DNA of 64,000 nucleotides from Aliamphritea hakodatensis (GCF_024347195.1 NZ_AP025281.1:2790001-2854000), one strand, 5' to 3'. Counted from the first letter of the stretch, positions 43,618 to 52,494 are shown. Numbers and translations: made by a program. The notes: generated from the letters alone by a model not told the origin.

Positions 43618-46425
43618 TTACACCGGCAGCGGTTGCACCTGTACAGTGATATCCCCTGCAGCGGAATCATCTCCCAGCACCCGGGTATATTCACTCAGCA
43701 CCAGTGGTTTATAAAACAGAAAGCCCTGCCCGTACCGACAATCCAGATCAGCGAAAAACTGTTGTTGCCGGAAGGTTTCGATACCTTCCGCGGCAACAGT
43801 CAGGCCGAGCAATTCGGCCATTTTGACCGTTGCCTGCAAAATAATGGCCTGGGTATTATCCGGTGCCAGCTTACTGACAAAAGAACGGTCGATCTTCAGC
43901 CCGCTCAGCGGATAGGTCACCAGCCGCTCCAGTGAGCTGTGGCCGGTGCCAAAATCATCAATGTAAATGCCGATCCCCATTTCATGCAGAGCCTGCAACT
44001 GTTTAATCGCCAGCTCTTCATGGCTGTACAGGGCGCTCTCGGTGACTTCAAGGCGCAGGTTATGAGGCTGCAGCTGACAGCGGCTCAGCAACCGGCTAAC
44101 CTGCCGGAGGATTGTGTCACTCAGCAGCTGCTTGGGAGATACATTCACGTTAACGAACAAACGCTGATTACCGGTCAGCCTGACAAGGCCGGCAAGATCA
44201 GTAACCGCCTGCTGCAATACCCAGTCACCGATTGCCTGAATCAGGTTCAGCTCTTCCGCCAACGGGATAAACTCCACCGGGGAGACGTCACCCAACAACG
44301 GGCTGGACCAGCGCAGCAAAGCCTCACTGCCCTTAATTTTAGAGTCATTCAGCGCCACCACAGGCTGATGACACAGTACCAGCTCATTATTTTCAATCGC
44401 ACTGCGCAGACACACTTCCAGCCGGATACGGCGCTGGGCTCTGGCATTCAGGCGGTCATCATAGAGCACCTGGCTGTCACGGCCATTGCGCTTTACCTCA
44501 TACATCGCCAGATCCGCCTGACGCAGGCCGTCTTCGGCGCTCTGACAGGCCTTATCCAGCAGGCTCAGCCCCAAACTTGCTGTGGTCTGAAAACAATTAC
44601 CGTCACTGAATACAAAGGGCTCCTGCATGGTTTCCAACACCCGGGCAGCCAGTAACTGCAGACGGGCACTGCCCTGCACCTCCGTCACAAATACAGCAAA
44701 CTCATCGCCGCCAAAGCGGGCGATCAGATCCGACTCCCGGAAGCAATCTGTCAGCCGCGCAGAGAACTGCTGCAAAAGCTCATCACCGATAGCATGACCG
44801 TAGGTATCATTGACCGCTTTAAAACGGTCCAGATCGATGAAAAACAACCCGGTCCCCAGCGCACCATACGTATTCAGATGGTGATCAATCCGGGCCACAA
44901 ATGCTGGCCGGTTGTACAAGCCGGTGAGCGCATCCCGTTCAGCCTGATGCTGTAACTTCAGTTGTGCCAGTTTACGTTCGGTGATGACACTGATAGAGCC
45001 TTCGTAATAGCTGTCCCCCTGGCCATCATCAACGATGTAGGCGTTTTCAACCAGCCAGACCGGCTGGCCGGCTGAATCGGTCCCCTGCCATTCGAAATTG
45101 ACTACCCGGCCGGAGGCTTTCAGTTCATGAACCAGCGCACTGAACACGTCAGGATCATGATGCAGTTGTCCGGGCACACTCTTCACCTCCTGATGCAAAG
45201 TATCCTGGGAGCTGAAACCGAACGCAGCCGCAAAGGCAGGGTTCGCCTTCAGCAGGCGGCCTGACACCGAGGCCCGGTAAATGCCATCGACCGATAGCAT
45301 AAACAGCTGGCTGTACTCATGCTTTACCGCCCGCAGCCGGAGGGTTCTGTTGGTAAATAAACGTTCTATCTTCAGGGCATAGCGTCGCGACGTATAGATA
45401 TACATCAGCACCATGATGCTCACCCCGAGCAACGCCAGACCCACCAGGTTCGACAGGGCAAACCAGCGGGTGTAGCCCGGCCGGGTCTGATCATAAAAGG
45501 TAAACCGTAACTGACGTCCGCCCAGTGTATACGCCATCGAACGTGTCGCCTCAGGGGCAACATCATACCGGCAGCGGCTACCGGATAAATGGTTGCTGCG
45601 GAACAGGACCCCCACACCGGCACCGGTCATATCAGCCACCTGCACGCACAGGCCGGCCTGAACCGCCTGCTGCCCGAGCAACACTTCCAGCGCATTGCCG
45701 ATGTCGATCGCTGCGGATACATAGCCATAGAGCGATGCATAGCGGGGCATATCTGACTGCGGCTCGAATACACCAAAAACAAGGCGGGAGAGGTGCTCAT
45801 TCCCGTCTGACTGCTCAACAATGGCGATCTGCAAACCGGCATTCTCTGCCGCGGCCACAAAAGCATTGCTGTATTCAGGCACCGCCACCAGATTGGTGCC
45901 CAGCGTGATACCGTCCATATCAGAAGAAGAACTGTAAAGTAACGGGAACAAATCAGGGAACGGTGTGTGCAGCCCCGTATCAGGGGCACGGACAGCAAAA
46001 TCAAACTGCCCTTCAGCGCGGGCCTGCCGGGTAAGTGCCTCAGCCGCCTCTACCGCTACCTTAGGTAACCATTCAAACGAAGCGATGCCGTAATCCGATA
46101 TATTCTGCGAGACAATAAAGTGATCAAATTCCCAGCGCTTCACGCTGCCACTGATTTCAATAAAGCTGCGCAGGGAAGACAGACCGCCCACCAGCTCGTT
46201 CAGGGCTGCACGCACGACACTGAACTGCCCTGCCGCCCGTTCCTCAAGGGTGCGCTCATACTCACGCTGCTCCAGACCAGCCGTTACACGGTAAGCAGCC
46301 CAACTGCTGGGCAACAGAATACAGGTGGCAAGGAACACCATGACAAGCGGGGAAACTGAACGCTTTTTCACGCAATCATTATCTCTCAGATCACACCGGC
46401 AAAACCCCGGTGACAGGCTGAACAT
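43618..46425 (-). CDS. CHASE / PAS / GGDEF / EAL c-di-GMP protein, Fur-box promoter
   Basis: An inner-membrane sensor of about 935 residues. The frame opens at 46464, which overlaps the Fur box, so the start is more likely ATG 46425 or GTG 46371. By 46464 numbering: TM near 40-58; periplasmic CHASE near 80-310 (ISDYGIASFEWLPKVA); TM near 335-355; PAS near 375-490; GGDEF near 505-665 with intact RFGGDEF; EAL near 685-935 with EALLRW, DDFGTGHSS and AEGIET. Both activities seem possible. It forms a two-gene unit with the iron-binding protein that follows. The pairing resembles the NspS-MbaA polyamine system of Vibrio cholerae, where a binding protein talks to a GGDEF-EAL partner. Confidence 0.88.
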   Translation of the reverse strand: MFSLSPGFCRCDLRDNDCVKKRSVSPLVMVFLATCILLPSSWAAYRVTAGLEQREYERTLEERAAGQFSVVRAALNELVGGLSSLRSFIEISGSVKRWEFDHFIVSQNISDYGIASFEWLPKVAVEAAEALTRQARAEGQFDFAVRAPDTGLHTPFPDLFPLLYSSSSDMDGITLGTNLVAVPEYSNAFVAAAENAGLQIAIVEQSDGNEHLSRLVFGVFEPQSDMPRYASLYGYVSAAIDIGNALEVLLGQQAVQAGLCVQVADMTGAGVGVLFRSNHLSGSRCRYDVAPEATRSMAYTLGGRQLRFTFYDQTRPGYTRWFALSNLVGLALLGVSIMVLMYIYTSRRYALKIERLFTNRTLRLRAVKHEYSQLFMLSVDGIYRASVSGRLLKANPAFAAAFGFSSQDTLHQEVKSVPGQLHHDPDVFSALVHELKASGRVVNFEWQGTDSAGQPVWLVENAYIVDDGQGDSYYEGSISVITERKLAQLKLQHQAERDALTGLYNRPAFVARIDHHLNTYGALGTGLFFIDLDRFKAVNDTYGHAIGDELLQQFSARLTDCFRESDLIARFGGDEFAVFVTEVQGSARLQLLAARVLETMQEPFVFSDGNCFQTTASLGLSLLDKACQSAEDGLRQADLAMYEVKRNGRDSQVLYDDRLNARAQRRIRLEVCLRSAIENNELVLCHQPVVALNDSKIKGSEALLRWSSPLLGDVSPVEFIPLAEELNLIQAIGDWVLQQAVTDLAGLVRLTGNQRLFVNVNVSPKQLLSDTILRQVSRLLSRCQLQPHNLRLEVTESALYSHEELAIKQLQALHEMGIGIYIDDFGTGHSSLERLVTYPLSGLKIDRSFVSKLAPDNTQAIILQATVKMAELLGLTVAAEGIETFRQQQFFADLDCRYGQGFLFYKPLVLSEYTRVLGDDSAAGDITVQVQPLPV

Positions 46426-46462
46426 CAGAATGCGCGACTGGCGAATGCCAGAAGCGCACATC

Positions 46463-46481
46463 AATAATGATAATGATTTTT
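46463..46481. promoter_or_regulatory. Fur box before the GGDEF/EAL - iron-binding protein unit
   Basis: AATAATGATAATGATTTTT agrees with the Fur consensus GATAATGATAATCATTATC at about 15 of 19 positions by hand. It lies 40-110 bases above the plausible starts of the minus-strand gene, so iron-replete cells should repress this unit. Confidence 0.72.
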
Positions 46482-46542
46482 ATTTAGATAACAAAGATCA
46501 ATTACCCATTTTGTCATTTTAGGCTATTTGCCTGCCCCTGAT

Positions 46543-47229
46543 CTAAACCATCGCCCTGTTATCAGCCATCATCTGTAACTGACCGTCTTCAGAAAAGCTC
46601 AGGCTGACCTCGGGATACCGGGCGTTATCATTCAGCAAATGGCTGAAACGTTGCAGGATTGAATCAATTTCTGCCTGAGAATCCGCAGCATCCAGCGCAT
46701 CATGCATAGGCTGCAAACTCTGTAACGCAGCGAGATGGGAACTCAGGCCGTTAACGGTCGACAGCATCCGGGACATTTCCTGATCCTGCCCCAGCGCGTC
46801 TTTGAGTTGCTCCGCGTATGGATAATCTGCGGGCAGAACAATTTGTCCCTGATTATCAAACTCAATTTTTTCCGGCGCTTCTGGAATGTTATTGGCCGCC
46901 AGAAAATCAGGAAAACGCTGACTGATATGCTGCTGCAGCGCTTTGACATTCTCTGCGCTGGGCATCAGCAATGCGCCGGTATCCAGCACACCGTCTTTCA
47001 GATGAGAACCGGGCTTAAAAAAACTGTCCAGATCAACATCTTTACGGCCAGCGCCGGTCTCCATGGTATAAATCGCCTGACTGGCAGACATTTCGCGACC
47101 CTGCGCCGACACAGTGACCGCTTCTGGCTGGCCAGACGTTGCCGCCTGACGATCGCCGTTTGCCGCTGAACGGACACGGGGAGCTGAGGAAACCGCTGGC
47201 TGTACCACGGCTGATTGCTGAATATACAT
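46543..47229 (-). CDS. Hypothetical protein with disordered N-terminus
   Basis: A 228-residue soluble protein that I do not recognise. The first 60 residues are Ala/Ser/Gln-rich and low in complexity, with a VTVSAQGREMSASQAIY segment that recalls the short disordered N-termini of flagellar or secreted proteins. The rest is helical and acidic (QQHISQRFPDFLAANN, AEQLKDALGQDQEMSRML). No signal peptide or membrane segment is seen. It stands alone between the Fur-box unit and the putrescine-binding gene. Confidence 0.55.
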   Translation of the reverse strand: MYIQQSAVVQPAVSSAPRVRSAANGDRQAATSGQPEAVTVSAQGREMSASQAIYTMETGAGRKDVDLDSFFKPGSHLKDGVLDTGALLMPSAENVKALQQHISQRFPDFLAANNIPEAPEKIEFDNQGQIVLPADYPYAEQLKDALGQDQEMSRMLSTVNGLSSHLAALQSLQPMHDALDAADSQAEIDSILQRFSHLLNDNARYPEVSLSFSEDGQLQMMADNRAMV

Positions 47230-47409
47230 AGCTTTTCCTTAAGTCTGTGCCCACCGGATGACAGGCAAAAATATATCTCAGGAAAAGATAAGCAAAAATA
47301 AGACCATCAACCCACAGCAGCGGCTCACCCCGGATGCTGTGATGAAAACACCCCCGCCCTGCAGGCCTGTCCGCTTCAGCCAGACTTGCAGATGACGGGG
47401 GCAAAACGG

Positions 47410-48534
47410 CTACTGCCGGTTAGCCTTGATCATGGTCCAGGCACGGGTCAGCAAACGGTCGTATTTAGCGGTATGCGTATTCTGGGTGAACAGGCTGGCT
47501 TTCACATCCTCATCGGGATAAATGCCCTTATCATTTTTAACTTCATCCAGCAGATAAGGATCAACCTTGTTGTTGGCAACCGCAAAATACGCGAAGTTAG
47601 AGACCGCCGCTGCATTCTCAGGCCTCAGGATGTAATCAATAAACCTGTGGGCAGCCTCTTTATGGGGTGCATCCGCCGGAATAGCCATCAGGTCGAACCA
47701 CACCAGCGAACCTTCTTTAGGTATCCGGTACTCAATTTCAATGCCCTGACCGGCCTCAGCGGCCCGGCTCTGGGCCTGAAGGACATCGCCGTTATAGCCC
47801 ATTGCCAGACACAACTCGCCATTGGCCAGATCAGAAGTAAACTGTGAAGAGGTAAACTTTGTGTAATAAGGCCGCACCGACTGCAGTAAAGCGGTGGCTT
47901 TTTTCAGGTCAGATTTTTTCTCGGAATTCGGATCAAGCCCCAGATAATGCAGCGCCATAGACACCACTTCCGCCGGCGAGTCCAGTACACTGACCCCACA
48001 GTCCTGCAGTTTACTGACCACTTCCGGTTTGAACAGCAGATCAAGGCTGTCGAAAGGCACGTCTCCCAGGCGCTGTTTTAATGCCGCAACGTTATAGCCC
48101 AGACCGATCGTGCCCCAGGTATAAGGTACATTGTACTGATTACCGGGATCATGCCGGGCAACCTTGGCGCGCATATCTTCATCCAGATTACCGGCATTAC
48201 TCAGCAGGCTCATATCGATGGGCGCATAGATTCCCGCCTTAGCCTGCCGCTCAAGAAAGGCAGCCGTTGGCACCACCACATCATAACCACTGCCGCCGGC
48301 CATGAGCTTGGCCTCCAGAACTTCATTCGAATCGTAGACGTCATAATTGAGCTTAATGCCGGTCTCTTTCTGGAAGTTTTCCAGCACCGCAGGATCGATA
48401 TAGTCCGACCAGTTATAGACGTTCAGCACCTGCTGTTCGGCCATCACTGAACCACTGATACCCAGCGCCAGCACAGCAGCAGAAATGCCGCTCACCAGAG
48501 GCGTTGATTTAAGATTATTGAGTACACGCATCAC
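47410..48534 (-). CDS. Periplasmic putrescine/polyamine-binding protein, PotF/SpuD-like
   Basis: A 374-residue secreted protein (signal peptide cleaved after VMA, near 32). The start of the mature part, VLNVYNWSDYIDPAVLENFQ, is diagnostic for PotD/PotF proteins; the Trp and Ser/Asp of NWSDY and the later SLVWFDLMAIP Trp and Asp residues usually hold the polyamine. No permease or ATPase is adjacent, so it is an orphan subunit or the partner of a distant PotGHI-type transporter. It precedes the agmatinase gene in chromosomal order on the same strand (agmatinase upstream, 174 bases apart), which fits a putrescine theme. Confidence 0.85.
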   Translation of the reverse strand: MMRVLNNLKSTPLVSGISAAVLALGISGSVMAEQQVLNVYNWSDYIDPAVLENFQKETGIKLNYDVYDSNEVLEAKLMAGGSGYDVVVPTAAFLERQAKAGIYAPIDMSLLSNAGNLDEDMRAKVARHDPGNQYNVPYTWGTIGLGYNVAALKQRLGDVPFDSLDLLFKPEVVSKLQDCGVSVLDSPAEVVSMALHYLGLDPNSEKKSDLKKATALLQSVRPYYTKFTSSQFTSDLANGELCLAMGYNGDVLQAQSRAAEAGQGIEIEYRIPKEGSLVWFDLMAIPADAPHKEAAHRFIDYILRPENAAAVSNFAYFAVANNKVDPYLLDEVKNDKGIYPDEDVKASLFTQNTHTAKYDRLLTRAWTMIKANRQ

Positions 48535-48708
48535 AGATCTCCCGGATTATTTTTATTCTCAGAACAGATGCTTCAGCCACAACTCATCCTGTGCAACCAA
48601 ATACATAATGGAAAGGGGCACATGACTGAAAGCGGATAAATCAGAAATTCAGCAGATGCCTGCCTGCTACCCTGAGGACGCGGGTAACAGACAAGCTATT
48701 TTAAGCGA

Positions 48709-49644
48709 CTAGACAGCGCCGCCGTTGGCAGCCAGAACGTACAGATACTCAAGCGCAAGGGTTGCGCCTGCAAGTGAAGTGATTTCAGCGTGATCATAAG
48801 CCGGGGCGACCTCGACTACATCCATGCCGATAAGATCCAGCCCCTGCAGGCCACGGATCACCTTCAGGGCACAGTCAATACTGATACCCGCCGCCACTGG
48901 CGTACCGGTACCCGGCGCAAACGCAGGATCAAGGCCGTCAATATCAAAGCTGACATAGACTTTCTTATTGCCAACCCGCTCGTGAATCCGCTTCAGGGTT
49001 TCCTGCGGGCCGTTATCACCCACCCAGGCAGCATCCAGCACCTCAAAAGGGTGATTCTTACGGTTATAGGAGGTACGGATACCAATCTGCAAAGAATGCT
49101 CTGTATCCACCAGCCCCTCCACCACCGCATGATGGAACAGGGTGCCGTGATCGTACTTACTGCCGCCGTCGTAGGTATCGGTATGAGCATCAAAGTGAAT
49201 CAGCGCAACCGGACCGTGCTTTTTAGCGTAAGCCCGTAATACCGGCAGCGTGATAAAGTGATCGCCGCCAAAGGTCAGCGCAGATTTACCGCTTTCCAGA
49301 ATCTGGCTGATATGGGCTTCCAGGTTATCCACCAGGGTCTGCGGCTCACCGTGCTTAAAAGAAACATTGCCGGAATCTTCAACTTTAAGGTGATTATCCA
49401 GCGCAAAAGTCCAGGGCCAGCGCGCGCCCTCCCACACCAGCTGTGCAGATGCCTGACGTACACCGGTCGGCCCGAAACGGGCACCCGGCCTGCCGGAAGT
49501 CGCCATATCAAACGGCACTCCGGTCACCACCACATCGGCATCACTGGTCTGTAAACTGGTAACCTGCGGGAATTCCATAAACGTCATTCCAAGACCGCCA
49601 TAAATAGGCATATCTGCGTCGGCAATATTCATAGAAGCTGACAT
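48709..49644 (-). CDS. speB: Agmatinase SpeB-like ureohydrolase
   Basis: Hydrolyses agmatine to putrescine and urea, or a related guanidino compound. 311 residues. The Mn2+-binding motifs of the arginase family are complete: GGDH near 124-127, HFDAHTD near 147-153 and SFDIDGLDP near 229-237. The sequence style (YGGLGMTFMEFPQVT, VVVTGVPFD) fits agmatinase; guanidinobutyrase or guanidinopropionase, which also pair with a divergent LysR gene in Pseudomonas (gbuA/gpuA), cannot be excluded. It is divergent from a LysR-type gene across a 140-base region with a palindromic site. Confidence 0.85.
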   Translation of the reverse strand: MSASMNIADADMPIYGGLGMTFMEFPQVTSLQTSDADVVVTGVPFDMATSGRPGARFGPTGVRQASAQLVWEGARWPWTFALDNHLKVEDSGNVSFKHGEPQTLVDNLEAHISQILESGKSALTFGGDHFITLPVLRAYAKKHGPVALIHFDAHTDTYDGGSKYDHGTLFHHAVVEGLVDTEHSLQIGIRTSYNRKNHPFEVLDAAWVGDNGPQETLKRIHERVGNKKVYVSFDIDGLDPAFAPGTGTPVAAGISIDCALKVIRGLQGLDLIGMDVVEVAPAYDHAEITSLAGATLALEYLYVLAANGGAV

Positions 49645-49730
49645 TACTCACCTCGATACGGGCAGCCTCTTGCTACCCGGATTATTGTTATTGCTCACCA
49701 AGGTAACTCCGGGGTTATAATTAGTGAAAC

Positions 49731-49753
49731 GCATAGTTTCAATACAACTATGC
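49731..49753. promoter_or_regulatory. Inverted repeat, candidate LysR-type regulator site
   Basis: Perfect 8-base arms GCATAGTT (49731-49738) and AACTATGC (49746-49753) with a 7-base spacer, containing a T-N11-A core, lie between the divergent agmatinase and lysR genes. Confidence 0.7.
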
Positions 49754-49784
49754 ATAAGATTAATACCATCAGGATTATTGCCCT

Positions 49785-50711
49785 ATGCAGGCACTGAGAC
49801 AGTTCGACCTGAACCTGCTGATCATCTTCGAAGCCCTGATCAGCGAATGCCATGTCAGCCGCGCTGCTGAAAAAGTTTTCCTCAGCCAGTCAGCGATGAG
49901 TCACGCCCTGAACCGGTTACGGGAATACTGCGACGATCCGCTGCTGGTACGTACTGCCAACGGTTTGCAGGCCACCCCCAGAGCGCTGGAAATGCTGCCG
50001 GAAGTCCGCCGCGCCCTGCAGCTGATCGACCGCACCCTTGCCAAACCGGAAGCTTTTGATGCGGCCCGCAGCAACCGGGTATTCACCATCGCCTGTACCG
50101 ATTACTTTGAAGCCGTTATTTTTCCGGGGCTCTTTGCCCGGTTACAGCAAACGGCTCCCGGGGTCCGGATTAATGTCGAAATGATCACCGATGCCAGCAG
50201 CCGGGAAAAACTGGAAAACCGCAGCGTCGATCTGGTGGTTGGTGTTGATGCCAGCCACCGGATTCCCAAGCATCTGGTCACCGAAGACTGGCTCAGCGAA
50301 CATCTTGTCTGTCTGGCCGGCCAGCAAAACAGCCGCATCAGCAATCAGCTCAGTCTGCAGGAATATCTGGACATTAATCACGTGGTGTTTTTCGATCAGG
50401 TCGGCGACACCGCCAACCCCGTCGACAGCTGGTTGCAGAGTCAGCAGCTCAGCCGCCATCACAGCGTCCGCACCACCAACTATATGGCGGCCGCCCGGAT
50501 TGTCGCCCAAACCGGTGCCATCGCCACCCTGCCTTACCAGATGGCCCGGCTGTTCTGTGATCTGTTGCCGGTAAGGATTGTCACCCCGCCGGCCAATATG
50601 CCGGTCATCGACATGCAGATCCTCCACCACCCCCTGTTCGATAACGATCCGGGGCTGATCTGGCTACGGGAAACCATCAAGCAATACGATGGGTATTTGA
50701 CATCAGCATAG
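49785..50711 (+). CDS. LysR-family transcriptional regulator divergent from agmatinase
   Basis: A 308-residue regulator. The N-terminal winged helix is at about 8-65 (LNLLIIFEALISECHVSRAA followed by LSQSAMSHALNRLRE), close to the NodD/PcpR-like subgroup; the effector domain follows from about 90. It is transcribed away from the agmatinase gene, and the palindrome between them is its likely target. By analogy with divergent LysR/ureohydrolase pairs in Pseudomonas it probably activates the ureohydrolase in response to agmatine or a guanidino acid; the ligand is inferred. Confidence 0.88.
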   Translation: MQALRQFDLNLLIIFEALISECHVSRAAEKVFLSQSAMSHALNRLREYCDDPLLVRTANGLQATPRALEMLPEVRRALQLIDRTLAKPEAFDAARSNRVFTIACTDYFEAVIFPGLFARLQQTAPGVRINVEMITDASSREKLENRSVDLVVGVDASHRIPKHLVTEDWLSEHLVCLAGQQNSRISNQLSLQEYLDINHVVFFDQVGDTANPVDSWLQSQQLSRHHSVRTTNYMAAARIVAQTGAIATLPYQMARLFCDLLPVRIVTPPANMPVIDMQILHHPLFDNDPGLIWLRETIKQYDGYLTSA

Positions 50712-50714
50712 GCG

Positions 50715-50731
50715 TACATACACTGTATGTA
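50715..50731. promoter_or_regulatory. Palindrome at the brnT start, candidate BrnA operator
   Basis: Perfect 8-base arms TACATACA (50715-50722) and TGTATGTA (50724-50731) around one C. It touches the first base of the brnT start codon, so bound repressor would block transcription. BrnA-type antitoxins usually repress their own operon. Confidence 0.7.
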
Positions 50732-51018
50732 TGCTTATATTTGAATGGAACTCAATTAAAGCTGAATCGAACATACTGAAACATGGGATATCTTTTCCAG
50801 AAGCCCAAACAGTGTTCACGGATGAACAGGCACTGCAGTTTTTCGATCCGGAGCATTCTTCAGAAGAAGACCGCTTTATCATGCTGGGCATGAGCGCTCA
50901 CACCCATGTTCTGGTTGTGTGCTATTGCGAGCGGAACAATGGCAATATTATCCGGATCATCTCAGCGCGCAAGGCAACCAAAAAAGAGCACAACTATTAT
51001 ATGGAGCACCGGGGATGA
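50731..51018 (+). CDS. brnT: BrnT family ribonuclease toxin
   Basis: A 95-residue RelE-fold toxin. The opening IFEWNSIKAESNILKHGISF and the C-terminal RIISARKATKKEHNYY are diagnostic for BrnT, which cleaves RNA and halts growth until BrnA neutralises it. The expected order toxin then antitoxin is kept, with the antitoxin start overlapping the toxin stop (ATGA). No clear ribosome-binding site precedes the ATG because the operator palindrome occupies that space. It follows lysR by 19 bases but looks like an independent module. Confidence 0.9.
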   Translation: MLIFEWNSIKAESNILKHGISFPEAQTVFTDEQALQFFDPEHSSEEDRFIMLGMSAHTHVLVVCYCERNNGNIIRIISARKATKKEHNYYMEHRG

Positions 51019-51239
51019 AAGAGGAATATGATTTCGCCAGTATGGAGTCACGAAGCAATCCCTATGCTGCGCGATTAAAAAAACCGGTAACAATCCGTCT
51101 GGATGAAGAAATTCTCAGCTATTTTAAAGCGATGTCCACCGATACAGGCATCCCGTACCAGAGCCTTATCAACCTGTACTTGCAAGACTGTGTGAATCAG
51201 CAACGCAGGATAGATATCACCTGGCAACAGGAAAAATAA
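51015..51239 (+). CDS. brnA: BrnA family antitoxin
   Basis: A 74-residue antitoxin from the ATG at 51015, which overlaps the brnT stop and has GGGG just upstream. The open frame extends to 50919 inside brnT but is not real there. The segment KKPVTIRLDEEILSYFKAMS and then GIPYQSLINLYLQDC form a ribbon-helix-helix-type DNA-binding domain; the N-terminal part is expected to wrap the toxin. Both copies of the regulatory logic (operator upstream, coupled translation) appear intact, so the module is probably functional. Confidence 0.88.
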   Translation: MKEEYDFASMESRSNPYAARLKKPVTIRLDEEILSYFKAMSTDTGIPYQSLINLYLQDCVNQQRRIDITWQQEK

Positions 51240-51265
51240 CCCCGTTAACCTGAGCGCTCAGGCCT

Positions 51266-52318
51266 TCAGAAAGAATTCCGCGAGCGGCCTAACCCGCTGG
51301 GCATAATGCCCTCCGTGACTTCCACCCGGTTACGTTCTTCACGGGGTGAAACGCCGTAATGATTCCGGTAAGCCGTGCTGAAATAAGAGGCACTGGAAAA
51401 ACCGCATTCGTTGCCAATTTCAGCGGCCGGTTTATCACTCTGGCGTAACAGCTGCCGGGCACGCTCCAGCCGCAGCTCCAGATAGTGTTTCGACGGGACG
51501 GTTTGCAGATGCTGTTTAAACAGCCGCTCCAGATGCCGGCGGGAAATACCCACCAGCTCCGCCAGATCTTCACTGCTCAGAGGCTCTTCCAGATTAGCTT
51601 CCATCAGGCTGACCGCCTCGATCAGTTTCGGCTGGCTGGCGCCGATACGGTTTTTCAGCGGTATCCGCTGCTGGTCATCCCCGGCACGCATTCGCTCACA
51701 GATAAACTGTTCCGAAATCGCGCCGGCCAGTGACATATCAAAATGCTGACCGATCAGAAACAGCATCATGTCCATTGAAGCAGTACCACCACTGCAGGTA
51801 TACCGCTTGCCGTCGATTTCAAACAGGGTATTCATTACCTGAGTCTGAGGAAACTCTGCCTTCAGGCTGGCCATATCCCACCAGTGAATGGTGGCACGGT
51901 GTTCATTCAGTAACCCGGCACAGGCGAGAATATAGGAACCGGTACCTATACCGCCGATCGCCAGTGACGTATTCGCCTGACGGCGCAGCCAGGCAATAAT
52001 CGCCTCATTGCCGGTCCGGGCGATGGGGCTGGCACCGCAGACAAATACTGCATCCAGCGTCGGCATGGTCGCCAGACTGCAATCTACCAATGTCTGCACA
52101 CCGAAACTGCTGGCCACCGCTTCACCGTCATGACTGATCAGGACCGTTTCATAACAGTCTTCACCGGTCACCCAGTTAGCCATTCGTAACGGCTCGATAG
52201 CGGAAGAAAACGCAATTAATGAAAAGTTAGGCAGCAGCAGAAAGCCGAAACGGTACGGCCGTTCCGGCTTGTTCGCTAACGTCACTATCTGTTGAGGCGT
52301 AATCTGTTCCGCTGCCAT
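51266..52318 (-). CDS. argR: GlxA/ArgR-type AraC-family regulator of arginine catabolism
   Basis: About 350 residues from ATG 52318 (ATG 52330 is also possible). The N-terminal domain (about 25-205) is a DJ-1/PfpI-like amidase fold without catalytic role (FGFLLLPNFSLIAFSSAIEP, CSGGTASMDMML); the C-terminal AraC helix-turn-helix domain is near 235-340 (DLAELVGISRRHLERLF and SYFSTAYRNHYGVSPRE). This is the architecture of Pseudomonas ArgR, the arginine-responsive activator of the ast/aru operon, and not of E. coli ArgR. The divergent ast operon and matching tandem half-sites in between support the same role here. CdhR/GbdR-like carnitine or betaine regulators share the fold. Confidence 0.85.
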   Translation of the reverse strand: MAAEQITPQQIVTLANKPERPYRFGFLLLPNFSLIAFSSAIEPLRMANWVTGEDCYETVLISHDGEAVASSFGVQTLVDCSLATMPTLDAVFVCGASPIARTGNEAIIAWLRRQANTSLAIGGIGTGSYILACAGLLNEHRATIHWWDMASLKAEFPQTQVMNTLFEIDGKRYTCSGGTASMDMMLFLIGQHFDMSLAGAISEQFICERMRAGDDQQRIPLKNRIGASQPKLIEAVSLMEANLEEPLSSEDLAELVGISRRHLERLFKQHLQTVPSKHYLELRLERARQLLRQSDKPAAEIGNECGFSSASYFSTAYRNHYGVSPREERNRVEVTEGIMPSGLGRSRNSF

Positions 52319-52454
52319 CTGTACAACCATTTACCGATAAATCAGGACCACATTCCGTAAATGACAAAAATCTAAAGTCCTTACGAAAACTTGTATTAAT
52401 CATACGCAGCCACCGGGGCTCTGTCGCGAAGATTGCCCCGAACCAGGCCCAAAA

Positions 52455-52494
52455 TGGCAACAAACTAAAAGTTTATGTCGCAGGACATAAACTT
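52455..52494. promoter_or_regulatory. ArgR-type tandem operator and inverted repeat before astC
   Basis: TGGCAA-N8-AA (52455-52470), five bases, then TGTCGC-N8-AA (52476-52491) form a 21-base tandem that fits the TGTCGCN8AA half-site described for Pseudomonas ArgR. An 11-base inverted repeat AAGTTTATGTC/GACATAAACTT (52469-52494) overlaps the second half-site. Another TGTCGC is at 52422. Confidence 0.6.
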
